Source: an uncultured Collinsella sp. (GTDB lineage Bacteria > Actinomycetota > Coriobacteriia > Coriobacteriales > Coriobacteriaceae). Taken from it: a stretch of 13,953 nucleotides of DNA. Positions 6,880-12,762 of this stretch are shown here, in pieces (the stretch's first letter is position 1; every line of letters starts with the position of its first letter). The stretch lies in assembly GCA_902496845.1 (NCBI GenBank), contig CABVCJ010000050.1, positions 1 through 13,953 on the forward strand, given 5' to 3'. The position numbers were made by a program, and so were the translations under genes. The notes below the pieces were generated by a model, which made no database searches, was not told the origin of the DNA, and was given only the letters and a program-made list of their open reading frames with translations.

Positions 6880-8181
6880 ATGGATCAGACGCAGACGAGC
6901 GACGACGCTCCCCTGCCCGCGCAAAGCACTCCCCAATCGGAACAATTGGTGTTGTCATCTGAACAGAAACCTTTAGTAACCATTGTTCACGCATCGGTCG
7001 GTTCGGGACACAAAGCAGCAGCCAACGCAATTGCACAAGCATTCGACCTCATCCGCGGCACCAAGGAAATACCACAGGATGTCGAGATTGAGGTCCTGGA
7101 TATCCTCGATTTTGGACGCATAAAATTCGACGGCAACAAAACGGCCGCCTCGTTTACCGGCGCCACGCGCCCAATTTATGACTTGACCTGGCGTTATACC
7201 CTTACCGGACACCTGCTTTGGGGCGGTGGCACGGCATGGTCGCGCATCATGTTCCCCGCATTTAACGAATACGTTCGAACTCGCAGGCCCATTGCCGTGG
7301 TAGCCACACATATCACGGCAGCCAACGTCGCCGTCGGCGCGCGCGTCATTACGGGCATCGACTATCCCGTCATTTGCGTACCGACCGATTACGAGGTCGA
7401 GGGTTGGTGGCCCCATAAGGACACCGACCTGTTCTGCGTGGCAAACGAGTTTATGGCCGAAACACTCCGACCCCGTAAGGTTCCCGAGGCAAAGATCCGC
7501 ATTACGGGCATCCCCATTCGCGCCGGGTTTGATACGGACTACAATCGCGAGGAAGAACTCAAGAAGTTCAATCTCCCCACAGACAAGCTCGTTGTGCTGG
7601 TGATGGCCGGCGCCAGTTTGCCTCAACCGTACGTTCGCTTTCGCGCGGAGATGGACCGCACCCTCCCCTTCCTGCGCAGCTTCGAGGACATGCACTTTGT
7701 CTTTTTGCCGGGCAAGGATGCCGAATATGCCACCCGTCTCAAAACGCTTTTCGATGCCATGAAACTCGAGAACGTCACGGTTCTTGACTACGTCGATGAC
7801 ATGGCAGCGCTTATGCACGGCTGTGACCTGGCAATCCTCAAATCTGGCGGACTCACTGTTACCGAATGCCTGTGCGCACACCTGCCTATGATTCTGCTGG
7901 GCAAGTCATATGGCCAGGAAAAGGCCAACACCACCATGCTCACCGGCATGGGTGCCAGCATGCATGTCACCACCGCACGCGAGCTCATCGTGACGCTGCG
8001 CCATCTCCACGATCATCCCGAGTCGCTCAAGGCGCTGCTCATCAATGGCGAAGTGCTGCGCCGTCCACGCGCAGCCGAGGACATCGCCATTGCAACCATG
8101 GAGCTTGCAGGCAAGCTCCAAAAACGTAAACGAGCCTTCTGCCGCTTCTACTGGGGCGGGAAGCCTGCGCATATCCGCTAG
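6880..8181 (+). CDS. MGDG synthase / UgtP-type glycosyltransferase (GT28)
   Basis: A 433-aa processive-type glycosyltransferase of family GT28, expected to add a hexose from a UDP-sugar to diacylglycerol at the inner membrane face and so make glycolipids or lipoteichoic-acid anchors. The N-terminal MGDG-synthase domain begins at residue 33 with HASVGSGHKAAA (37-48), preceded by a disordered Gln/Ser-rich lead. The C-terminal nucleotide-sugar part contains the K321-SGGLTVTE block, followed by a stretch with GKSYGQEKANT. A short basic tail (KLQKRKRAF...) may aid membrane binding. AAGGGGAG (6866-6873) lies 6 bases before the ATG. TACAAT at 6838-6843 may be its -10, but I see no good -35. Its stop is followed 13 bases later by the long hairpin at 8195-8298. 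Sugar and acceptor cannot be told from sequence. Confidence 0.86.
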   Translation: MDQTQTSDDAPLPAQSTPQSEQLVLSSEQKPLVTIVHASVGSGHKAAANAIAQAFDLIRGTKEIPQDVEIEVLDILDFGRIKFDGNKTAASFTGATRPIYDLTWRYTLTGHLLWGGGTAWSRIMFPAFNEYVRTRRPIAVVATHITAANVAVGARVITGIDYPVICVPTDYEVEGWWPHKDTDLFCVANEFMAETLRPRKVPEAKIRITGIPIRAGFDTDYNREEELKKFNLPTDKLVVLVMAGASLPQPYVRFRAEMDRTLPFLRSFEDMHFVFLPGKDAEYATRLKTLFDAMKLENVTVLDYVDDMAALMHGCDLAILKSGGLTVTECLCAHLPMILLGKSYGQEKANTTMLTGMGASMHVTTARELIVTLRHLHDHPESLKALLINGEVLRRPRAAEDIAIATMELAGKLQKRKRAFCRFYWGGKPAHIR

Positions 8182-8194
8182 CGTCTTAGCGTCC

Positions 8195-8298
8195 GCTTAC
8201 CTGTGGGAGGCCCCTATATATCATCCCGTGCTCAAACATTCTCGCTTTGCTGCGAAACTGCGCGCGGGACGATATATAGGGGCCTCCCACAGGTAAGC
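8195..8298 (+). other. Long structured hairpin E1 after the glycosyltransferase gene (candidate 3'-UTR RNA or mobile repeat)
   Basis: A 37-base arm (8195-8231) pairs with 8262-8298, with one A-C mismatch (8223/8270) and one G-T pair (8229/8264), closing a 30-base loop. The loop holds TCAAACATTCTCG, a possible 4-bp inner hairpin (8242-8245 with 8252-8255) and GCGAAACTGC. The core 8218-8275 recurs on the opposite strand at 8475-8541, whereas the outer stem does not. No U tract follows, so it is not a plain terminator. It starts 13 bases after the glycosyltransferase stop. The element is clearly visible; its function is unknown. Confidence 0.85.
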
Positions 8299-8375
8299 TG
8301 CGTTTATGCACTAGCAGCTATGCCAGATTCCCCGCCACTAGAACCTGCAAAGGCGAAACCGGAAAAGGAAAATAC

Positions 8376-8424
8376 AGTTAGCCGACGCGACAAAGAGACT
8401 ATTCCTTTGTCGCGTCGGCTAACT
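8376..8424. terminator. Two-way intrinsic terminator between glycosyltransferase and dut
   Basis: A perfect 20-bp stem (8376-8395 with 8405-8424) closes a 9-base loop. It lies between the two long hairpins and serves both convergent genes. On the minus strand the stem is followed by GTATTTTCCTTTTCC; on the plus strand the tail is poor in T, so it should work better for dut. The upper stem GACAAAG/CTTTGTC matches the terminator at 5004-5045. Confidence 0.85.
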
Positions 8425-8456
8425 AGAATGTAAATATTTATTCAAGCGAGTAGCCG

Positions 8457-8559
8457 CCCGCCCGCCTCTCTCACATATCGTTCCACGCGCAGTTTCGCAG
8501 CGAGCGAAGCGACGCGAGAATGTTTGAGCATGGAATGATATGTGTGAGAGGCGGGCGGG
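8457..8559 (-). other. Long structured hairpin E2 after dut, mirror copy of E1
   Basis: A 32-base arm (8457-8488) pairs with 8528-8559, with mismatches at 8471/8545 and 8486/8530 and one G-T pair (8480/8536), closing a 39-base loop. Read on the minus strand, i.e. in the sense of dut, its core (8541-8475) matches E1 at 50 of 54 aligned positions, with 9 extra bases in the loop. The outer stem is a different, GC-rich sequence. It begins 16 bases after the dut stop. No U tract follows it in that sense. Confidence 0.85.
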
Positions 8560-8575
8560 AGGGATACGAGTGCCC

Positions 8576-9019
8576 CTAGGCGACGCCGCTAGAACCGAAA
8601 CCGCCGGCTCCTCGATCAGTTTCGTCTAGTTCGTCTACTTCTACGAGATTGACTGTGGGGACTTCTTGAATGACGAGTTGGGCAATGCGGTCGCCTTTGT
8701 TGATCTGGATATTGTTGGTGGGATCCAGATTGATGAGGATGACCTTAAGTTCGCCTCGATAGTGGGCGTCGATGAGACCGGGCGTGTTGACTATAGACAG
8801 GCCTTGCTTAATGGCTAGGCCGCTACGGGGCTGGACAAAGCCGGCGTAGCCATCGGGTAGTGCAATGGCTAAGCCAGTGGAGACCAATCGGCGCTCAAAG
8901 GGCTTGAGGGTACAGTCTTCGTTGGCACGGAGGTCAAGGCCGGCATCTGTGGGATGAGCGTATTTGGGAAGCTCGACCGTGGGATCGAGACGCTTAATGT
9001 TAACGGTAATGTTGGACAT
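8576..9019 (-). CDS. dut: dUTP diphosphatase (dUTPase)
   Basis: Hydrolyses dUTP to dUMP and pyrophosphate, keeping uracil out of DNA and feeding thymidylate synthesis. All five trimeric-dUTPase motifs are present in 147 aa: DAGLDLRA (26-33), PRSGLA (64-69), the GLIDAHYRGELKV block (81-93) with the uracil-pocket residues, GDRIAQLVI (109-117) and the C-terminal RGAGGFGSSG (136-145) that closes the active site. Nothing is missing. The ATG lies 4 bases after the nrdR stop, and its AAGGTGA ribosome site overlaps that stop, so translation is probably coupled. It is the last gene of the LysM-nrdR-dut unit and is followed by the E2 hairpin and the shared terminator. Confidence 0.97.
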   Translation of the reverse strand: MSNITVNIKRLDPTVELPKYAHPTDAGLDLRANEDCTLKPFERRLVSTGLAIALPDGYAGFVQPRSGLAIKQGLSIVNTPGLIDAHYRGELKVILINLDPTNNIQINKGDRIAQLVIQEVPTVNLVEVDELDETDRGAGGFGSSGVA

Positions 9020-9023
9020 GAAA

Positions 9024-9467
9024 TCACCTTAGCTTGTCGAGCTCTTGCAAAAACTCGTCGACGTCTTTGAAATCGCGATAGACCGAGGCAAATCGAATGT
9101 AGGCAACCTTGTCGATCTTGGCCAAGCGCTTAAGCACCATATCGCCCAGTTCGTGGGACGTTACAGCCGTCAGCGTACGGGAACGCAGCTCCACCTCGAT
9201 ATCATCGATGATCTCGTTGAGCTTTTTCGTGTCGATATCACGCTTGATCGTGGCGCGCATCAGGCCGACCAGCAGTTTGTTGCGATCGAACCGCTGCTTT
9301 GACCCATCGGACTTGATGACCTCGATAGGATCTTCGCAGCGCTCGAACGTCGTAAAACGATAATTGCACGAACAGCATTCGCGACGACGCTTGATAGTGT
9401 TGTTCGACTCCTGCATACGGGAATCGACAACGCGGGTATGTGCCTTGCCGCATTTAGGACAGCGCAT
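9024..9467 (-). CDS. nrdR: Transcriptional repressor NrdR
   Basis: An ATP/dATP-sensing repressor of ribonucleotide reductase genes. The 147-aa protein has an N-terminal zinc ribbon with C3, C6, C31 and C34 (C32 is extra), the basic KRRREC segment (26-31) and the FTTFER motif at 38-43. An ATP-cone domain follows at about 46-136 (IEVIKSDGSKQRFDRNKL onwards). Length and motifs are standard. AGGAGGT lies 6 bases before the ATG. It sits 51 bases after the LysM-protein gene and 4 bases before dut, so ribonucleotide reductase control and dUTP removal are placed together. No nrd structural gene is in this window, so its NrdR boxes must be elsewhere. Confidence 0.97.
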   Translation of the reverse strand: MRCPKCGKAHTRVVDSRMQESNNTIKRRRECCSCNYRFTTFERCEDPIEVIKSDGSKQRFDRNKLLVGLMRATIKRDIDTKKLNEIIDDIEVELRSRTLTAVTSHELGDMVLKRLAKIDKVAYIRFASVYRDFKDVDEFLQELDKLR

Positions 9468-9518
9468 GGAACCTCCTCTTAAACGATAACAAGGGTACCA
9501 TGCGACCGAGCCGAAATC

Positions 9519-9968
9519 TTACGAACGAGCCGGAACTTTCAGAACTGCACCAGCATCAAGAGAGCCGCGATCGAGGTGATTGACGCTACGAATCATGTCG
9601 GAAGTCTCCTGCGTAGAAAGGCCATCGACGGGATGCTCCTGGGCAAGCGACCACAGGGAATCGCCGGACTGCACGCGAACCGTCTCGTAGGTAACGTTGA
9701 CTACGGAATCGGCATATGCTGCGTGACGAGCAGAAAAGACTGACGTGGCGAGCACGAAGAACAGGGTGAACGCTACGGCAACAGCAACAATCGTCGAGGC
9801 CTTCAGGGCAACAGGAGCCAAAGCAACGGTCGCACGCTGGGTGCGAACGGGTTTAGTGGCCACGGCCTGAAAATGAGAGCGTCCGCCCTTCACGACCGTA
9901 AAGGCAGGCGTGGCGGGCGTCTCGAGCTTAAGGGCGAGGTTTCCCTGGACCATATCCGCTGCGTTCAT
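9519..9968 (-). CDS. Membrane-anchored LysM protein, probable SOS cell-division inhibitor (YneA/ChiZ-like)
   Basis: A 149-aa protein with a short cytoplasmic N-terminus (1-56), one membrane segment (about 57-79) and an external LysM domain (about 97-147: VRVQSGDSLWSLAQ ... GAVLKVPA) that should bind peptidoglycan. A possible signal-peptidase site, AAYA before DS (83-86), would release the LysM part. The layout and the place beside lexA match YneA of Bacillus, DivS of Corynebacterium and ChiZ (Rv2719c) of Mycobacterium, which delay division after DNA damage. AGGAG lies 6 bases upstream of the ATG. Its promoter has a LexA box between -35 and -10 and a second just after. Division arrest is inferred from layout and context; sequence similarity between these proteins is low. 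Confidence 0.82.
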   Translation of the reverse strand: MNAADMVQGNLALKLETPATPAFTVVKGGRSHFQAVATKPVRTQRATVALAPVALKASTIVAVAVAFTLFFVLATSVFSARHAAYADSVVNVTYETVRVQSGDSLWSLAQEHPVDGLSTQETSDMIRSVNHLDRGSLDAGAVLKVPARS

Positions 9969-10038
9969 TCTGTTCTCCTCTCGTTTGTTTTGACGAGAAC
10001 TGTTTTATCAAGCCGCGGGGACAAAAAAGTCTAGCGCG

Positions 10039-10052
10039 GGAACGAGTGTTCG
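10039..10052. promoter_or_regulatory. LexA box 1
   Basis: GGAACGAGTGTTCG fits the Gram-positive SOS box CGAACRNRYGTTYG at every position but the first. It lies just downstream of the -10 of the LysM promoter, about where transcription should start. Confidence 0.8.
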
Positions 10053-10058
10053 GTTATT

Positions 10059-10086
10059 ATTATCTTCGAACAGTTGTTCCTGTCAA
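10059..10086 (-). promoter_or_regulatory. Promoter of the LysM-nrdR-dut unit
   Basis: On the minus strand a perfect TTGACA (10086-10081) and GATAAT (10064-10059, 5 of 6) are separated by 16 bases. LexA box 2 fills the spacer almost exactly, so LexA should block polymerase binding. The LysM start is about 90 bases downstream. Confidence 0.75.
10067..10080. promoter_or_regulatory. LexA box 2
   Basis: CGAACAGTTGTTCC has both half-sites, CGAAC and GTTCC, with four bases between. It occupies the spacer of the LysM promoter, 15 bases upstream of box 3. Confidence 0.8.
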
Positions 10087-10094
10087 GCAAAAAT

Positions 10095-10108
10095 AGAACA
10101 TTTGTTTG
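10095..10108. promoter_or_regulatory. LexA box 3 (weaker)
   Basis: AGAACATTTGTTTG keeps GAAC and GTTT with the right spacing but departs from consensus at both ends. It lies 24-37 bases before the lexA start and probably serves self-repression of lexA. Confidence 0.55.
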
Positions 10109-10131
10109 GTATGGGTAGAGAGGAATCCCTG

Positions 10132-10776
10132 ATGGCTCGCAAAATTACCAAGCGTCAGCAGCAAATTTACGACTTCATCAAGGAATATCAGCAGGAAAAG
10201 GGCTATCCGCCCAGTGTGCGCGAGATGGCTTCGGCTGTGGGCCTTTCCTCCCCTAGCACCGTACATGCACATCTCTCCGCACTCGAAGCACGCGGCCTGC
10301 TCAAGCGTGACGCCACCAAGCCTCGCGCCCTCGAGCTCTTTGACGAAGACGGATCTTCCGTCTCCATCTCAAAGTCCGATGAGCCCACAGCACCCCGCGG
10401 CACCGTATCGCTGCCTCTCGTAGGCCGCGTCGCTGCAGGGATTCCTATCCTTGCCGAGCAGAATATCGAGGACACCTTTACCATCCCGACTGAGATCGCA
10501 ACGGACCAGGGGTCCTTTATCCTCGAAGTCCACGGCAATTCGATGATTAACGTCGGCATCTATAACGGCGACTACATCATCGTTCGTGAGCAGAAGAGTG
10601 CCATGAATGGCGAGATTGTCGTGGCCATGATCGATGGTTCCGCAACAGTCAAAACGTTCTATAAGGAGCAGGGGCGCGTTCGCCTGCAGCCCGAAAACGA
10701 CACCATGGAGCCTATCTACGCGACAAATCCCACGATTCTGGGCAAGGTCGTCGGTTTGATGCGCCGGTTTTCGTAA
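10132..10776 (+). CDS. lexA: LexA repressor
   Basis: The SOS repressor, inactivated by RecA-stimulated self-cleavage. The 214-aa protein has an N-terminal winged helix-turn-helix at 1-66 (recognition region SVREMASAVGLSSPSTVHAHL, 28-48) and a C-terminal S24 peptidase domain. The cleavage site A102-G103 lies in VAAGIP; the catalytic Ser is S137 (HGNSM) and the Lys is K174 (ATVKTF). All are intact. I chose the ATG at 10132 because GAGAGGA lies 7 bases upstream and MARKITKRQQ is the usual opening; an open frame reaches back to 10102 but would overlap box 3. The stop overlaps the next start (TAATG). Three LexA boxes upstream indicate self-regulation. Confidence 0.97.
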   Translation: MARKITKRQQQIYDFIKEYQQEKGYPPSVREMASAVGLSSPSTVHAHLSALEARGLLKRDATKPRALELFDEDGSSVSISKSDEPTAPRGTVSLPLVGRVAAGIPILAEQNIEDTFTIPTEIATDQGSFILEVHGNSMINVGIYNGDYIIVREQKSAMNGEIVVAMIDGSATVKTFYKEQGRVRLQPENDTMEPIYATNPTILGKVVGLMRRFS

Positions 10777-11480
10777 TGCAAAAACGCATCACGGTCTTTG
10801 ATACCATTCGCGGATTTACTATGCTGTCGATGGCGGGATTTCATGCCTGCTACGACCTTGCCTACCTATATGGTTGGAAGATGCCCTGGTTTACCCAGAC
10901 CATCTTCCAAGACATCTGGCGCGCCAGCATCAGTTGGGTATTTTTGTTTATTGCCGGCTGGATGTGCACTCTCTCGCGCAACAACATCAAGCGTGCCGCC
11001 AAATATGCCGTTGCCGCTTTGGTCGTATGGATTGCAACGACGCTCGTCTCAGTCGATGACTCGGTAAACTTCGGCATCATTTTCTGCATGGCGGCATGCA
11101 CAGCCATTGTTGCACTCGCGCGCCCGGTTCTCGATAGGGTACCTGCAGTATGGGGTATAACGATTTGCCTCATACTCTTTGCCTGTACCTGGAGCATTCC
11201 TAAAGCGGTCTACCCTATCCCCTATCTAGCTTGGCTGGGTTTCCCAGATCCAGACTTTGTCTCCGGTGATTACTATCCGCTCATCCCATTCTATTTTATG
11301 TACCTCGCAGGCTTCTTTGCCGCTCGAACGGCACAGGAATCAAACTGCGAGGCACCAGTATGGGCCTATGAGAATCCCATCCCCGTGCTCGCAAGCCTCG
11401 GACGCCATGCACTACCGTTCTATCTGCTTCATCAGCCCGTTATATTGGGCGTACTGGAGCTGATTTATTCCGTTCGGTAA
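10776..11480 (+). CDS. Multi-pass membrane acyltransferase, HGSNAT/DUF1624 family
   Basis: A 234-aa integral membrane protein with about six or seven hydrophobic segments (roughly 15-32, 50-66, 75-92, 98-115, 124-142, 169-184 and 212-230). The N-terminal pattern D9-xx-R12-G13 followed by H23 is typical of the catalytic domain of heparan-alpha-glucosaminide N-acetyltransferase-like proteins, which move acetyl groups across the membrane onto amino sugars. A second His lies near the C-terminus (LLHQP). The bacterial substrate is not known. Its ATG overlaps the lexA stop by one base (TAATG), so it should be coupled to lexA and rise in the SOS response. The last 16 bases overlap the end of hflX on the other strand. 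The family is fairly sure, the function is not. Confidence 0.8.
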   Translation: MQKRITVFDTIRGFTMLSMAGFHACYDLAYLYGWKMPWFTQTIFQDIWRASISWVFLFIAGWMCTLSRNNIKRAAKYAVAALVVWIATTLVSVDDSVNFGIIFCMAACTAIVALARPVLDRVPAVWGITICLILFACTWSIPKAVYPIPYLAWLGFPDPDFVSGDYYPLIPFYFMYLAGFFAARTAQESNCEAPVWAYENPIPVLASLGRHALPFYLLHQPVILGVLELIYSVR

Positions 11481-12754
11481 CGCTCAAGACGTGGTGCGAT
11501 ACGGGCCGGCAGCTTTGCCACAATACGAACGCCGCCCTCAAGATATTCCTCGTGCAGAAGGGTTCCCTGTTCGTGCACGAGCGTGATTAAAGCGCCCTCT
11601 CGATACGGGATATCGGCCGAGAGCAACACGTCTGTAGCGGCCGCTTCACGAGCGATGCGGTCGACTAAGTCATCAAGACCCTCACCCGTCTGAGCCGAGA
11701 ACAGCACCGCCTCGGGATAGCGTCGGCGGAAGCTCAAGCGGTCGACGCTATCGAGCAGATCAATTTTATTGAACACAGTAAGCGTCAGGCGCTCACCGGC
11801 ACCAATCTCGTCAAGGACACGATCAACCGCCTCGAGCTGACGCTCGTAATCCTCATCGGAAGCGTCTACAACTTTAAGAATCAAATCGGCGCCGAGCACC
11901 TCGGAAAGCGTAGATTTAAACGCGTCGACCAGGCCATGGGGCAGCTTTTGAATAAAGCCGACGGTATCGGTGATCGTCATGCCACGGCCACCGGGCAAAC
12001 GGTACGAGCGCGTTGTAGGATCGAGCGTGGCAAACAGCTTATCCTGCGAAAGTACCGTGGATCCCGTCAAACGATTAAGCAACGTCGACTTGCCGGCATT
12101 GGTGTAGCCAGCCAACGCCACGCGAAACGCCGGCGATTCAATACGGCTTTTCGATTGCACATCGCGACGTTGTTCAACCTGTTTCAGTTCGCGTCGAAGC
12201 GCAGCGATCTTATTGCGAATCAGGCGACGGTCGACCTCGAGCTGGCTTTCGCCCTGGCCAAAACGCGATCCAATGCCGCCACGCGTCTGTTCCTTGGCAA
12301 GATGGCTCCACATACCTCGCAGACGAGGCAGCAGATACTGCAACTGTGCCAGCTGAACCTGTAAGCGGCCCTCACGCGTCTGGGCATGCAGGCCAAAGAT
12401 ATCCAAAATCAACGCCGTACGGTCAATAATCTTGACCGGTTCGCCCACGGCTTTCTCAAGATAGGACTGCTGTGAGGGCGTCAGGTCGTCGTCGAAGATA
12501 ACAACATCCGCATCCATGCGATGCACCAAGCCGCACAGCTCCTCGACCTTGCCAGAACCGATAAACGATTTGGGATAGGGTTTGACCAGGCGCTGAGACA
12601 AGCGTGCCACGCATTGGGCCCCAGCAGTGTGGGCTAGGCGCTCGAGCTCGTCGAGCGAACGGTCGAGCGGCCAGGCGTTATCGCGCCACTCGACACCAAC
12701 CAAGATGGCGCGCTCAGGTTCAGGCGCCGTGGGGACCAAAGGGAAACGAGCCAT
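11465..12754 (-). CDS. hflX: GTPase HflX
   Basis: A ribosome-associated GTPase that splits stalled or stressed 70S ribosomes. The 429-aa protein has the N-terminal HflX domain (about 15-205; GSGKVEEL at 66-73, FDDDLTPSQ at 87-95 and the RGGIGSRFGQGESQLE stretch at 158-173), then a GTPase domain with G1 GYTNAGKST (216-224), G3 DTVG (263-266), G4 NKID (329-332) and G5 SAQTG (353-357). All motifs are intact. It follows miaA by 8 bases with only a weak ribosome site, so coupling to miaA is likely. The miaA-hflX pairing is seen in many bacteria. The 3' end overlaps the acyltransferase gene by 16 bases tail to tail, leaving no room for a terminator between them. Confidence 0.96.
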   Translation of the reverse strand: MARFPLVPTAPEPERAILVGVEWRDNAWPLDRSLDELERLAHTAGAQCVARLSQRLVKPYPKSFIGSGKVEELCGLVHRMDADVVIFDDDLTPSQQSYLEKAVGEPVKIIDRTALILDIFGLHAQTREGRLQVQLAQLQYLLPRLRGMWSHLAKEQTRGGIGSRFGQGESQLEVDRRLIRNKIAALRRELKQVEQRRDVQSKSRIESPAFRVALAGYTNAGKSTLLNRLTGSTVLSQDKLFATLDPTTRSYRLPGGRGMTITDTVGFIQKLPHGLVDAFKSTLSEVLGADLILKVVDASDEDYERQLEAVDRVLDEIGAGERLTLTVFNKIDLLDSVDRLSFRRRYPEAVLFSAQTGEGLDDLVDRIAREAAATDVLLSADIPYREGALITLVHEQGTLLHEEYLEGGVRIVAKLPARIAPRLERYRTE

Positions 12755-12762
12755 TAGGCAGC

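Noticed and set aside
8203..8433. Open frames running through the E1 hairpin and the terminator
   Set aside because: They consist mostly of hairpin arms, lack a ribosome site and have no recognisable protein features.
8195..8559. Reading E1 and E2 as a CRISPR array or as ordinary terminators
   Set aside because: There are only two copies in opposite orientation with no spacers, and neither hairpin is followed by a U tract in its gene's sense.
8447..8571. CGAGT on both sides of E2 (8447-8451 and 8567-8571) as a target-site duplication
   Set aside because: It is only five bases, lies 5-7 bases away from the hairpin ends, and E1 has no matching flanking repeat.
9480..9518. A separate promoter between the LysM gene and nrdR
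   Set aside because: No paired -35/-10 elements of acceptable match are visible in the 51-base gap, though a weak one cannot be excluded.
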